This document shows positions 1 through 11,625 of a stretch of 64,000 nt of DNA, piece by piece. The position numbers were made by a program, and so were the translations under genes. Each line of letters begins with the position of its first letter. The first letter of the stretch is position 1. Source of the stretch: Henckelia pumila (lineage: Eukaryota; Streptophyta; Magnoliopsida; Lamiales; Gesneriaceae); assembly GCF_033568475.1 (NCBI RefSeq), contig NC_133122.1, positions 167,612,130 to 167,676,129 of the forward strand, given 5' to 3'. The notes beneath the pieces are model-generated. The model ran no database searches. It saw nothing but the letters and a program-made list of their open reading frames with translations, and was not told where the DNA came from.

Positions 1-1095
1 TGGATTAACGGAGTCCGGGAATAGACCCAGAATGATCAGGAATGGTCCGGAGGGTCAAGTGGAATGGTCGCAATGTCCTAGGAACGGACGCAACGTTCGT
101 GCCAGCAAGAATGCGTCATTGCTTACACACATGATGTGACGTTTGGACGCAACGATTGTGAACGGATGCTACGAAGGTAGAACGGACGCAACGATGGAGG
201 AACGGACGTTTCGTTCGATGTCTATAAATAGAGGTGTTGAGATTCAATTCCAGGCACACCTTTCAACTCTCTTCTCTCGATTCCTTAGTCTTCTAGCTTA
301 GATCTAGCTTAAATATTTAGGAGTATGCAATAGCTTAGTTAAGGTTTTTAGAGCACTATAATGATATTAGTATCATTTGGCAGCGTAGTGCGGATTGTAG
401 GCGTGGACCTAGAGCTGGTAGAGCTTGCCTAGTATTTGAGGTACAAAAGTACTGTTCGAGATATCCTGACTGAGTATGCATGCATTATGTGACTGCATGA
501 TTTATATGACATGATTATATGCTGCATACATTTGCATATTGAGCTATCTCTTTTGAGATGTCTGGTAGTTGGGTTTTACCCTATCCTGTTAGTAGATGGA
601 CTTCCATCGATTTGGGTCTGGAGTATCCACTGGTTTTCGGTATGTGAGCCACCTCCTGAAATGATGGCACAAAGCGCTACATACCAAGGCCCGGTCTGTC
701 TTTGTTATCTGATTCTTGGCCTCTAGTCAGTAGGAGGTACACTTGCATGCATGTATACTCATACTCTCGTGCTGAGAGTTTTATGCTCATGTCTCGTACT
801 TTGTGTATCAGGACACCCTATTCCATGGGGCAGGTTTGCGATTGGATGAGGCGGGTGGATCCAAGAGGGGCTAGGCAGTGGATGACTAGCTGGAGCTTCG
901 CCTAGTGTTTTATTGTATTGGGTTGATACAATATTCGATTTGGTTGTATAACTATATTGGGTATTTGCAGATTCCTTTTCTTGGGATTGTATAATATTTA
1001 TGGCTTCCGCAGTTTAATTCTGGTTTAATTTTTAATTAAGTTAATTGCATGCCTAAGTTTTTGATTAGTAGGTGATCTCGGTAAGGGTCACTACA
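1..1095 (+). mobile_element. Tekay/Del-like gypsy LTR, left end cut by the window
   Basis: LTR remnant with no coding content. It ends in the TCACTACA terminus also seen at 38105-38112 and shares with the LTR at 36595-38112 a TATA-like TCTATAAATA (221-230), a GAGTATGCATG box near 475 and an AT-rich tail with TTGCATGC (1046 onward). Upstream of the TATA box lies an array of a 10-15-bp motif. The start is outside the window or lost. Family assignment rests on layout shared with the better-supported LTR at 36595. Confidence 0.7.
80..215 (+). promoter_or_regulatory. Repeated GGACGCAACG motif upstream of an LTR TATA box
   Basis: GAACGGACGCAACG and close variants occur about five times (near 82, 134, 156, 180 and 201), just before the TATA-like TCTATAAATA at 221. 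The position in the LTR U3 suggests cis-regulatory repeats. Function is inferred from position only. Confidence 0.45.
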
Positions 1096-1426
1096 CATAC
1101 TATGACTGCTAAATACAAGTGAAAGGTACCAGGAACCTATCAATGTAGAGTATTATTCAGTCAAAGGCACCATGATATGTAGCACGCTGGGCTGTCGCAT
1201 CAGGAGGTGACTCCCATACCATAAATCGTGGACATAACAGGATCCAAAACCATGGCATCCATCCACAAAATATAATGGGGCTTAGCGACCTCTCTACTGG
1301 TTATAACAATGGTAAATGCTCAACATGATAGTGCATGCAGCATAATATCTGTGACATAATATATATGCACATAACAATAATTCCCCATAAAACATGCCAA
1401 CATAGGACATGCGTACTCAATCCGGG
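1096..1426 (-). mobile_element. Inverted Tekay-like LTR fragment
   Basis: Read on the - strand, 1161-1426 matches the LTR at 38372-39865 (compare 38801-39060): shared blocks include AAGGCACCATG, CAGGAGGTG, CTCCCATACCATAAA and ATCCATCCACAAAAT (GAATTCATCCACAAAAT in the other). It meets the + strand LTR at 1095 tail to tail and is cut at 1427 by the next LTR. Confidence 0.7.
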
Positions 1427-4195
1427 TGTAGCGCCTAAAATCCAATCTACTAAATCGCATGCATTAAATTAAATAAATATTATGATTATTATTTTTATGT
1501 TTAATTGATTTAAATTTTTTATTTGAATTATGTGTTAATAAATTATTAATTATTTTTTTAAATGATTTTATTGTACTAACTATTTAATTAATGCTTTTAA
1601 TTGTTTAAGTTTACTTATTTAAATTATTTTATTATACAACTTATTTGTTTTAATGATTTTAAAGGTTTAAGCTTGCTTATTTAAATAATTTTAATAGTCT
1701 AGCTTATTTATTTAAAATGACTTGAGTTTATTGGTTAGTTATTTAAATTATTTTAAATGTCTAGATTATTTATTTAAATGGTTTTTATTGTCCAGCTTAT
1801 TTTAAAGATTTTTAATTCCGTTTGTGTATTTTTTTCAAATGACTTTTAAATGTTAATTTGTTTTCATTAAATTATTTAATCACTCCATTTATTATTTAAA
1901 TGTTTTAATTATATTTTCGACATCAAAATGTTTAAGTATTGATTTTAAAAGAATTCTTGAGTTTCTGTTATTTCGGGGCAGGCGGGCGGAAGCGGAGTCG
2001 CGAGTTATAATTTATTTTTGAGATTTATGTAATAATCTAGAGGAAATTTATTAAATAATTATTTTAAAAATTTTCGGGCATCAAAAATTTATTTTAAATC
2101 CTTACAAGTTGAGGAATGTAGGTAAAGCTTCATTTTAAGAATTTTTGAGTAGTCTCATTTATTTTAAAAGAATGATAAAGTTTATTTAATTAGCTTCCAA
2201 AATTAGTATTTTAAAATCCGGATGGTAGTTATTTAATTCCTTTCAACTTGCCCACTTCAAAGAAAAGATTTTAAATAATTTTAGTGTGTGTGGTGTAGCA
2301 GTTGCTACTAGCCTAATAGCAACTCTATTATTTTTAAAATAACAACTACAATTACACACACATATACATACACCTATACACATATACACACATTTTTAAT
2401 ACCAAAAGAAAAGAAAATAGGCTCCCTCCCCCATTTCCCTAACCCTAGCCGCCACACCCCTCCACTTTTCTCTCCAATCCCGTCGCCCCACCTCATATCC
2501 ACCGCCAGCCGCCGCCGTCCTGCCCTCCAACCGGCCGGAGTCCATCCTCAACCCAAGGGCTAGCTTCTCTCCATCATCTTCCTTTCCAGCTCATTTTTGG
2601 GGTAATTTTTGGTGTTAAAGGCAAGTATAAAGATTTCATTTGGCCTCCAAGCAAATATATTATGTGTATGCCTTGTTATAATTATCATTTCGAATTTTCT
2701 TGCAATTTCAAGCTAGGGTTTCATGTTTTTATTAGAAAATTAGTAGGTGTTCTTTCTTTAATTTTAGATTTATGCATTTTTTTGGTGTTGGAATGAGCTA
2801 TGATTTGTGTTTTCATCGAAACTTTGAAGACTTACATGGGTTTGAATTTTTTAGATTTTTTGTAAGTGGTGTTTGAGATCATTTATGAAATTTTGATGCA
2901 TTGGTGATTAGAGGCTGCCCTAGCTATGATTTTAAGCTTGTTTGAGAGGCTGGTTGAGCCATGGGATGGTCCAGGGCCTGTGGCTAGTCCTAGGGATGGT
3001 CCATGGTGTTCGTATAAGGGATGTTTGTAGGTGGTTGAGGTTAAGGGGTGCAAATGGTTGAATTGATCCTAGGTGAGTAGTGTAGATTTTTTACATGTCT
3101 TTGCATGTTCTGTCATGTTCAGTTCAGGGGGCTGGTTTAAGTGGTCTCGGTAGGGGGTGGTTTGTCCATATTCAATTCTAGGATGTGGTGAACGCGTCTG
3201 TTCAATTTGGGAGCCTTTCGGTTAATTTTTGGATAGGTTAATAGGGAATTAAGTTAAGGTGGTTGTGCAGATTTTTGTTGAGCGTAGTTGCTGCCCGGAA
3301 ATCCATTTTGTTTGGGCTGCTCGGGTTGGAATGGGAGGTTAAGGACTGATCCTTGGGGTAGTTTGGAGTGTGTAGAATATGTCGGTTCAAGCAAAAGTCG
3401 TTTTGGTTAAGGAAAGGTCGAGTTGGGGGTTTTAGGGTTTGAACGCTCGTTGTAAGTTTTGCTTGAGGAGAAAGGGAGTTGTTGTTAATTAGCTTATCCT
3501 AGGTGCAACAACTTAATCATAACATTTCTTTGATCGAAATAATGTTTCTTCATCTAAAATTTGAGTATTTAAATTGTGTTATTTTTTTGGTGTCAAGTTT
3601 TAAAAGGTGTTATTATCTTTAAAGAAAGTTGATGCATGAGTTAGTTAAAAGAAAATTTAAAGTTGAAGTAAGAAAATATTTTGAATGAGGAGAGTTGATT
3701 GTGACAATAAACGTGCAATGTTGGGTCGGGGGATGCCTCGGCTCACTTGCCAAATCAGATGTGTAGTGTGGGGCTAGGAGACATCTCGTTTCTCCTATAA
3801 AAAATAGACGTGTAGTGTGGGGCCGGGAGACATCTCGGTTCCCCTACCAAAATAGACGTGTATTGTGGGGCCGGGAGACATCTCGATTCCCCTACCAAAT
3901 CACAAGTGTAGTGTGGGGCCGAGAGGAATCTCGGTTCCCCTACCAAATTAGAGGGGCAATGTGGGGTTGGGAGAAATTTTGGCTTCCTTGCCGGCATAGT
4001 ACTGTAGTCATTGATCGATCAAAATAAAGAAGGTCACAATCGAGGATCTAAATTCACAGGGAAAAATTCAAAGATAAAGTTTATGAAAATTATGTTTAAA
4101 TGCATGAGTAAAGTTAAAGTTTCAAGAGTGAGTTTCAGTTTATGTTTAAAGGCATGAGTTTCAGTTAACGTTTCAAACGTGAGTTTCAGTTAAAG
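1427..4195 (+). mobile_element. Long AT-rich gypsy LTR (family Z), 3' end cut by the next insertion
   Basis: Starts TGTAGCGCCTAAAATCC. The same start and about 500 bp of homology occur in inverted orientation at 59547-60013. Contents in order: imperfect TTTAAAT-rich repeats (1470-1975), an AC-rich low-complexity stretch (2340-2395), a CT-rich leader-like stretch (2425-2580), unique sequence, a 48-bp tandem repeat (3713-4001) and GTTTCAGTTAA repeats (4110-4195). No protein-coding signal. It stops where the Athila-type LTR begins at 4196. Confidence 0.65.
3713..4001 (+). repeat. Six-copy 48-bp tandem repeat
   Basis: Units start at 3713, 3761, 3810, 3858, 3906 and 3954 (48 or 49 bp each). The core reads GTGTAGTGTGGGGCCGGGAG then ACATCTCGGTTCCCCTACCA. 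The first and last units are the most diverged, the middle four 80-95% alike by eye. Open frames across it, on both strands, simply translate the repeat and are not genes. Confidence 0.9.
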
Positions 4196-5509
4196 TGATA
4201 GTTGTGTTTGTGTTGCATATTTTAATGTCATTTTGTTGTTGTTTTGCATTCGTTTACGTGCTTTAATTATGTATTTTGACCGTATTGCATATTCTATGTC
4301 TGCATGATTTGTTTTCCCATTTTGTGTGAAGGTTGTGCGTTTTAGCGGATGCATGGATGGAACTATGGAGCAATGAAAGTGCTGACATTACTTTGAAGAA
4401 AGTGCTCGACCGATCTGCAGCATCTAGCCGATCGAGCGGAGCATGTAAATGTGAAGAAAGTAGGCTCTGGAATTCTTGACCGATCGATCGGTAACATCTT
4501 ACCGATCGAGCGAGAGGTGCTGTTCGGGAAAGAACTGTTAATTTTAGAAACTCTTTTATTTTGGACTCTAGCTTTTATTAGGCTTTTTATTCCGTTTTTC
4601 AGACTTAATTATCAGACTTGGATATTATATTTGGCGGCTAGGTTTTGTATTAAAATTTTCTCTCAAGATTTCATCCTTTCTTTTAATTTTTCTTGAATTT
4701 TTCATGAATTGTTGTGGCTAAGTTTTAGAACTTGGTTGAGGAAGACAAGCCCTTGATGTTATTTGTTCATGAGATTCTGTTTTCATGGTTTAATTTTTGT
4801 TGAGTATCAATAGTTGATCTGTTTTATTTCATGCTTGTATGTGAAATTTTTGGATTGGCCATCTTAGGATTTCGCTATACAAACTACAGCTAAATTAGAA
4901 TTCAAATCCATAATTTTTTGAATTAACTAATTTGCGAAGTAACTACGTTTAATATTTTTTGCTATTGAATTTGTTGAATCGTAGGAACAACTCTTGACTA
5001 GATTAAATACAATTACTGGTATTTGTGTTGTCTAGATTCATCAGTTTTACTCGTTTGAATGTTACCTTAAATTTAAATCTAGATCGCTGAAATCCGAGTT
5101 GATTTATTGGTAAGGGTTAATCTAGAATGCTGGTGTCTAATTAACTAAGATTAAGGTAAAAAATGAATTTGATTTTCAATGATAAATATTTGATAGGATT
5201 GATTATCTTTAGGAATCGATGATTGAATGAATAAATATCAAGGGTGTAGTCGACCGATACCAAGGCTTGTTTTTCAGTGAATTTTTCAGTTATAATTTAA
5301 TCTTGCATGATAGTTGTTAAGAATTGAATTAATTATTATTTTTAAAATTTTAGTAGTTAATCTCAAACTCAAAAATCCCTCTTATTTTATTTTTAAGAGC
5401 ACATTAAAATTTCCTTTCCACGTGGGAACGATTCCTACTCACACTACCACGTATTTTGGTTATCTGATTGAGTTGGGTAATTTGGGCGTGACGCGACTTA
5501 GTGCTACCA
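4196..5509 (+). mobile_element. 5' LTR of an Athila-type element (family X)
   Basis: Starts TGATAGTTGTG and ends GTGCTACCA immediately before a tRNA-Asp-type primer binding site. It is a relative of the inverted solo LTR at 44402-45874, sharing the start, a GTAGTCGACCGATACCAAGG-like segment and the terminal region before the PBS. Length is 1314 bp. It inserts into the family Z LTR, but the expected 5-bp duplication (TAAAG) is not found at the far end, and the 3' LTR at 19482 is of another family. Confidence 0.8.
4404..4511 (+). repeat. Two U3 inverted repeats at 74-bp spacing
   Basis: The first spans 4404-4437 (34 bp, outer arms GCTCGACCGAT and GCCGATCGAGC). The second ends at 4511 and contains perfect 10-bp arms CGATCGGTAA and TTACCGATCG with loop CATC (4485-4508). 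Their right ends are 74 bp apart, matching the period of related arrays at 19678, 45497 and 8902. Confidence 0.75.
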
Positions 5510-5514
5510 AATTT

Positions 5515-5532
5515 TGGTGCCGTTGCCGGGGA
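5515..5532 (+). other. Primer binding site (tRNA-Asp type)
   Basis: TGGTGCCGTTGCCGGGGA lies 5 bp after the LTR end. It differs by one base from the complement of the 3' end of plant tRNA-Asp, the usual Athila primer. Confidence 0.8.
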
Positions 5533-5639
5533 ACGGTGTTGTTTTATTGTGTTCTTTTTTGTTTATTATTATTATTTTTATTTTTATATTCTCACTCTGG
5601 TTTTCTTTTCTTTGTTTCTAGTTCTCTATGTTGTTTATG

Positions 5640-5906
5640 CTTTCAGGTGACTCTTCTGACGAAGAATTCCCCAACGACCCAGAGATCGAAAGGAATTTGC
5701 ACAGGCGAAAGAGAGAATTCCGTAGGAAATAGGAAGAGAACCAAACTCGAACAGAAGAACAAATGGCTGATAATGCTAATCTGAGTCTTAGACAATTGGG
5801 CACTCCTGGTCCCAATCAACAAACTTTATGAATTACTTTTCCTAATTTAGAAAATAATGCTACTTTTGAGCTTAAATTTGGTTTGATTCACTTATTACCT
5901 GTCATA
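5640..5906 (+). pseudogene. gag N-terminal remnant fused in frame to pol
   Basis: The frame carrying MADNANLSLRQLG (ATG at 5763) is the conserved N-terminus of Athila Gag, preceded by a charged stretch with ERNLHRRKREF. It has in-frame stops at 5730 (TAG) and 5829 (TGA). After LIHLLPVI it runs straight, in the same frame, into the start of pol near 5907. The rest of gag, the zinc knuckle and the protease (normally over 1.5 kb) are missing, so an internal deletion joined gag codon ~45 to pol. Confidence 0.7.
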
Positions 5907-8738
5907 ATTTCTTCTTCTTTGACAGGTGAGATGGAAGCCAGACTGCTGGATGTTCTCAAAAATCACAAGAGTGTGTTTGCTTGGAAGGTAGCAAATATCA
6001 AAGGCATTAATCCTTCCATCTGCATGCATAAAATCCTAATGGAAGAGAGCATCAACCCTTTGGTTCAACCACAGAGGAGATTGAATCCCAAGATGCAAGA
6101 AGTAGTGAAACCTGAAACGATAAAACTTCTGGATGCAGGTATTATTTATCCCATTTCTGGTAGTTCTTGGGTGAGTCCGTTTCAATGTGTTCCGAAGAAA
6201 GGTGGGATAACTGTCATCAAGAATGAGCAAAATGAGTTGATACCTACTAGGACAGTTATAGGTTGGCGGGTGTGTATAGATTATATGAAATTAAATGATG
6301 CAACCCGTAAAGACCATTTTCCCCTCCCCCTTCATTGACCAAATGCTAGAAAGACTTGCTGTGTATGAATTTTATTGCTTTTTAGATGAGTATTCAGGAT
6401 ACAATCAAATAGCAATTGCACCTGAAGATCAGGATAAAACAACTTTTACTTGCCCATATGGTACGTTTGCTTATAGACGTATGCCTTTTGGTCTTTGTAA
6501 TTCTCCTGCAACTTTTCAGAGATGCATGACTGCTATTTTTCATGATATGGTTGATAGTTTTCTAGAAATATTCATGGATGATTTTTCCATTTTTGGCCAA
6601 TCTTTTGATGCATGTCTGAACAATCTAAATACTGTTTTGATGAGATGTGAGGAGACAAACTAGGTACTAAACTGGGAAAAGTGCCACTTCATGGTGACAG
6701 AAGGTATTGTCTTAGGGCACCAAATATCTGAGCAGGGAATCGAGGTGGACAAGGACAAGGTGCAAGTCATTCAGAATTTACCTCTACCGACGACAATCAA
6801 AGGAGTCAGAAGTTTTCTAGGCCATGCCGGGTTTCATCGGCGATTCATTAAAGATTTTTGAAAAATTGCAAAACCTCTATTTTCTTTATTGATGAAAGAT
6901 ACACCTTTTAATTTTGATTCCAAATGTTTACAGGAGTTTGAATTTCTGATAGAAAGATTGGTGACTGCACCAGTGCTGACCTCACCGGATTGGGATCTTC
7001 CATTTGAGGTGATGTATGATGCCAGCGACTTGGCTGTTGGAGCTGTACTTGGCCAGATGATAGACAAGGTATTCTGTACCATTTACTATGCTAGCAAAAC
7101 TTGAATGAGGCTCAATTGAATTATGCTACCACTAAAAAGGAGTTGCTAGCTGTAGTTTTTGCACTTGACAAGTTTCATTCATACCTTGTACTTTCAAAAA
7201 TCATTGTATACACTGATCATTCTGCAATAAGACACCTCTTGGCTAAGAAAGATGCAAAACCTATGTTGATTAGGTGGATCCTGCTCTTAAAAGAATTTGA
7301 CTTAGAGATAAAGGATACAAAAGGAGTAGAAAATGTTGTCGCTGATCACCTGTCTAGACTAGAATTCATTCTTGATTGTGCACAGAATGATACTGAGGAC
7401 ATAGATGATTGGTTCCCTGATGAAAAGTTGTTTGCTATAGAAAACTCCCCTTGGTATGTTAATTTTGTAAATTACTTGGTCACAGACACACTCCCACATA
7501 ACTTGTCTTTTCATCAAAAGAAAAAGTTTCTGTCAGATGTAAAACATTATTTTTGGGAAGAACCTTTCTTGTTTAAAATTTGTGCTGACTCTATGATCCA
7601 GAGATGATGTGTGGCGGAAGGAGAGATGATAAGTATCCTCAGTCATTGTCATGACAGTGAGGTAGGTGGCCATGCTGGGCCAATCAAGACGGAAGCTAAG
7701 GTACTTGAATGTGGGTTTTATTGGCCCAATCGTTTTAAAGACGCAAGGTCTTTTGTCATTGAGTGTGATAGATGTCAGCGGACAGGTAATATCTCAAATC
7801 GTAATGAAATGCCATTGAATAATATTATTGAGTGTGAGATATTTGATGTGTGGGGAATCGACTTCATGGGACCATTTCCAAAATCTTTTACAACAAAATA
7901 CATTTTGGTCGCTGTCGATTATGTTTCTAAATGGGTGTAAGTAGAAGCTTGTGTAACTAATGATTCACTGGTGGTCACAAATTTTTTAAAGAAAAACATT
8001 TTTAATCGGTTTGGTACACCCCGTGCAATTATTAGTGATGGTAGCACCCACTTTTGCAACAAACTCTTCGAAAAAATTTTGAAGAAATATGGTGTCAAGC
8101 ACAAAGTTTCTACAACTTATCATCCCCAAACGAGTGGCCAAGTAGAAGTGTCCAATCGAGAAATTAAGCAAATTTTAGAAAAAAAGTGTGAGTAAAAATA
8201 GAAAAGATTGGGCACTTCGACTTGATGATGCATTATGGGCCTACAAAACTGCTTTAGAACTCCGATCGGCACTTCCCCATATAGACTGTTGTTTGGTAAA
8301 GCATGTCACTTGCCAGTTGATTTAGAGCATAGAGCATATTGGGCTATCAAATCATTAAATTTTGAATTTGCAGCTGCAGGTGAGAAGAGATTGCTTGAGC
8401 TGCACCAATTAGAGGAATTTTGAGATCAAGAATACGATATGACGGTGTCGTACAAAGAAAGGACCAAGAGAATACATAACAGACGCATTCGTCACAGATA
8501 ATTTAAGGAAGGAGAAGCAGTTCTTTTGTTTAACTCCCGGCTGAGGCTCTTTCCTGGAAAATTGAAATCTCGGTGCTGCGGTCCCTACAAAATCACTAAG
8601 GTATATCCATCAGGAGCCATTGAGATAAAAGATGCAAGAAACGAGTCTTTCACGGTCAATGCTCAGAGGCTAAAACACTATTTAGGGGGTGATGTCAACT
8701 CAACGCCAGTCATCACCACACTGACTGACCAAGACTAG
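5907..8738 (+). pseudogene. Athila-type pol: reverse transcriptase, RNase H, integrase
   Basis: Ty3/gypsy pol that would copy element RNA and insert the DNA. RT spans 5940-6900 with CIDYMKLN near 6275, PFGLCN near 6485 and the catalytic FMDD at about 6573. RNase H includes [11 protein letters not shown] near 7215. Integrase has the HHCC region (7630-7785, ending CDRC) and the D,D,E core: DFMGPF near 7862, ISDGSTHF near 8033, and E in [11 protein letters not shown] near 8155. The C-terminal part runs to the TAG at 8736. It is broken by a frameshift near 6335, TAG at 6661, TGA at 6859, a frame change near 7102, and further stops at 7605, 7938, 8195 and 8420. It cannot encode a working polyprotein. 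Confidence 0.92.
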
Positions 8739-9248
8739 TTTGGGGAGACGAACAGTCAAGCTCTAGACTCTAAATTGAGAACTACTTGCTTATCTTTGCT
8801 TTATATTAATTTATTTTGCTTCAGAATTTTTACCCTTCTGTTATTTTAAGTTTTAGCAATTTTATTTTCGTTTATTTTTTTAAAAAAATTCGAAATGGGG
8901 TGCGCTCGGGCTGCGAAATTCTGCAGACCGAGCGCCCAAATATTCTTCAACTTACTGTGTTGCTAAAATGGGGGAGCGCTCGGTCTGCGAAATTCTACAG
9001 ACCGAGCGCGTAAGAATGCCCAACTCTCTGTTTTACTCAATCGGGGGTGCGCTCGGTCTGCGAAATTCTGCAGACCGAACGCATCGCGCAGATATAGAAA
9101 TTAAATATCCCGATCCCCTTTCCCCTTTCATTCTATTTCTTTCCTTCTCTCACCCTAAACCCTAAGCCCCTTTCATCTTCTTCTCAATCTCATTCTATCT
9201 CCTTTCAATCACAGGTAATCACCCACGATCTCTTACACCACGTTCACG
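8739..9248. other. Spacer between pol and env-like ORF, with inverted-repeat array
   Basis: Non-coding 510 bp. Three 34-bp inverted repeats lie at 8902-8935, 8976-9009 and 9049-9082 (period 74 and 73 bp), with arms GCGCTCGGTCTGC and GCAGACCGAGCGC and a short GAAATTCT-type centre. The 39-bp spacers also resemble each other. The array is inverted relative to the similar one in the LTR at 19678-19855, whose first hairpin has nearly the same arms. That links this internal region to the 3' LTR family. Confidence 0.85.
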
Positions 9249-10234
9249 ATGGGTCCAAAAAGAGCAAAGATCGCCACTTCCCGTGCTTCTTATTCATCCT
9301 CCACCATTATTGATGGGAAATTCATATCTGAAGAAGCCAAAGTGCGATTTGAAGCCGCCCGGATCAGCAAAAACACGATCCCTGAGAGAGGAATTGATCT
9401 AGGACCGGCCCATACCAATGCCCTAGGCATAGTTCAACGTGGCTGAACCAAATTCTGCCGCCAACCACCTGCCGTCGTCGTGACCTTGTTAAGGGAGTTT
9501 TACGCCAACACCCCAAAACGCACTGATAGCAAGGCTTTTGTCCGGGGTAAGTGGGTTCTTTTTGACCCCGACACGATTAACACTTTGTTGCAAACACCAG
9601 TGGTTGATGATAGCCAATTTTTGGAATTTAAGGCTCAACCCGATCTAAATCTTATCACTTTGGAATTGTGTTATGATGCTAATGTGTGGAAAGACCCAGT
9701 AAAGTTTTTGTCTTTTAAAGAAAAGTTTTTTCAAGTACACCCGGCTCTTTGGTACGCGTTTGTCACTCATCGTCTGATGTCCGTATCCCACACAAATGAT
9801 GTCGTGATAAGTCGGGCTTTATTGTTGTTTGCCTTGTATAAGCAATGGCCGCTCAATGTCTGCAAGATCATTAATAAGGAGTTATATAAGTCTATCCGCT
9901 CCCCCAACATCCGCATGTTCTTTCCATCCATTGTTACTTCCCTCTGTATTCAAGCGGGTGTTGTGGTTTGCGACGACGAGGAATGGCAGCACCCTATGCA
10001 GTCGGTCGACACTTCTATTCTGAAAACAAAAAGGGTGGTTCGGTTACAAGAGTTTACATCGCCTGGGCAGGCAAGTTTCGGGGCCGGTACATCTTCGAGG
10101 CATGTACCAAAACCAATTCCCAGTCGTCGCCTTGCTACCGAGACTACCAATGAATTGTTATGTCTGGGCTCAATATCAGAATGAGTTCCAAAACGTCACT
10201 TTTGCCCACTTGGAGTCACAGAATGCTATGCTTC
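9249..10234 (+). pseudogene. Athila env-like / putative plant transposon protein, 5' part
   Basis: The ORF downstream of integrase in Athila-type elements, often called env-like; its function is unknown. The frame starts MGPKRAKIATSRA (ATG 9249). A conserved core FYANTPKRTD then VRGKWVLFDPDTIN follows, and later VTHRLMSVSHTNDV (9762 onward) and RALLLFALYK, typical of the plant transposon-protein domain. No signal peptide or membrane segment is evident, so an envelope role is unsupported. Broken by TGA at 9444 and a frame change near 10150. The reading frame is interrupted at 10234 by an Athila insertion and resumes at 18276. Confidence 0.75.
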
Positions 10235-11625
10235 TGTTGTGAAAAATCCTCGCAAGCGTACGAGTGTCAAGTTTTAATATAGTGATAAAATCAAATATCG
10301 ATCCCACAAGGAGTAAAATGAAAATATTCAGTGCTTTTAATTAAAATAGTCCAAACTTTATCTAGAAAATCAATATTTTAGAGATTTGCATAAAAATAAA
10401 ATAATCAATGAGTTTAAAAGCACGCACACAACTTTCAGATAAATATCAATCAGAGAAAAATGGTCTAGAGGTATAGATTTCACCTGGTTTCAAAAACAAT
10501 CAATCCTAATTAATAAATCTTCATTAATTCCCGTCAATTAATAGCCAAGAACACTTAAGTATATTATTCCCTCTCCCAAGTGCCGAATAAAATATATCAA
10601 CTACAATTCAATTCCAATATCCCTATTAAGAATCTACTTGTAGTGATCAATTCAAAACAATGTTCTTTTTTTAAAAGCTCTGTTAAAATTATACACTCTC
10701 CTGAGCGATACAAATAATTAACAGTGTATTCTCTATTGGTCCTATTCAAAATCTCCTCTCCCGAATGCCAGATTTCAAATAAATATTACAAATCAATTAT
10801 TGATAAGATAATTGAAAAGACAATCAATTCTAGAAAAAACAATTAATCTAGAAGAAACTCAATTCAATAAAATAAAAAATTCATGAAAGTGTCTACACCA
10901 GGTTCCATCCCACCTCTAGACTCTAAAAAATTAGTTCATAATAAAATTCTAAATAAAACAAAACATGTTCAAAAATCCAAAAATATTCAGAATAAAATAA
11001 AAGATAAGAAACAAATCCGTCGTCGACGCCGTGTCCGGTCGATCGAACTCCGTCTTCGTTCTTCAAGTAAGCACAAAAATTCTTCACGATCACTTCTCAA
11101 ATATTTCTCTGATATGCGTGTATTTTGTGTGGCGTCTCTCTTGTCTGATGAAAATTTCCTTTTATATGGTCATGAAAAAGCCCACTCAAAAGCCCATGAA
11201 AATAATTTATTTCCTTTCCGATAAAAATTCCCAAAGTCAGATTTCGCGACGCGCGGGCGCTCCAAAATCCATGCGGGCGCGCATAGACTACTGCTTTTAA
11301 TTCTCACGCCTTCAGAAAGTAGTGCGTTAGCGCTTCCCTTTTCCTCATTAGCGCTTGAAGAAGCGCTAACCATTTGGCCCAAAAGAAGGCCCAATTACTT
11401 TCTCTTCTTATCTGATCGTTCTTTTCTTTCTTTTCTTCTCTAATTCCTCTTTTATTTTTATTTTCTTTTAATTTCTTTTTCTCACATAATTTTCTTCTTC
11501 TTCTACCAAATGTCCATAATTCCCTACGAACACAAAAACAACAAAACACCCACATAAATCTGCTCGAAACAAACAATTAACAATTAAAATCATATATAAA
11601 TTAAGTGTATAAAATACACTTATCA
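10235..11625 (-). repeat. 3' LTR of the nested Athila element
   Basis: On the - strand it starts TGATAAGTGTATTTTATACA and ends next to duplication GCTTC. A TATA-like CCATATAAAAGG lies near 11158-11169 (complement). Upstream of it is an inverted repeat at 11326-11370 (arms GTTAGCGCTTC and GAAGCGCTAAC) and a GCGC-rich block at 11251-11284. The LTR matches 16881-18270 over its length with a few percent of differences. Confidence 0.93.

Noticed and set aside
3755..4027. Open frames on both strands with a repeated peptide (LVGEPR-type)
   Set aside because: They translate a 48-bp tandem repeat, whose length is a multiple of three; no independent coding evidence.
5515..5532. tRNA-Asp gene remnant
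   Set aside because: Only 18 bases match, positioned as a primer binding site; no cloverleaf sequence around it.
8902..9082. Looks like a CRISPR array: 34-bp palindromic repeats with 39-bp spacers
   Set aside because: Only three units, spacers resemble each other, no cas genes, and the setting is a plant retrotransposon.
9249..10234. Host gene or true viral envelope
   Set aside because: Position after integrase and domain match point to the Athila env-like ORF; no signal peptide or transmembrane segment seen.
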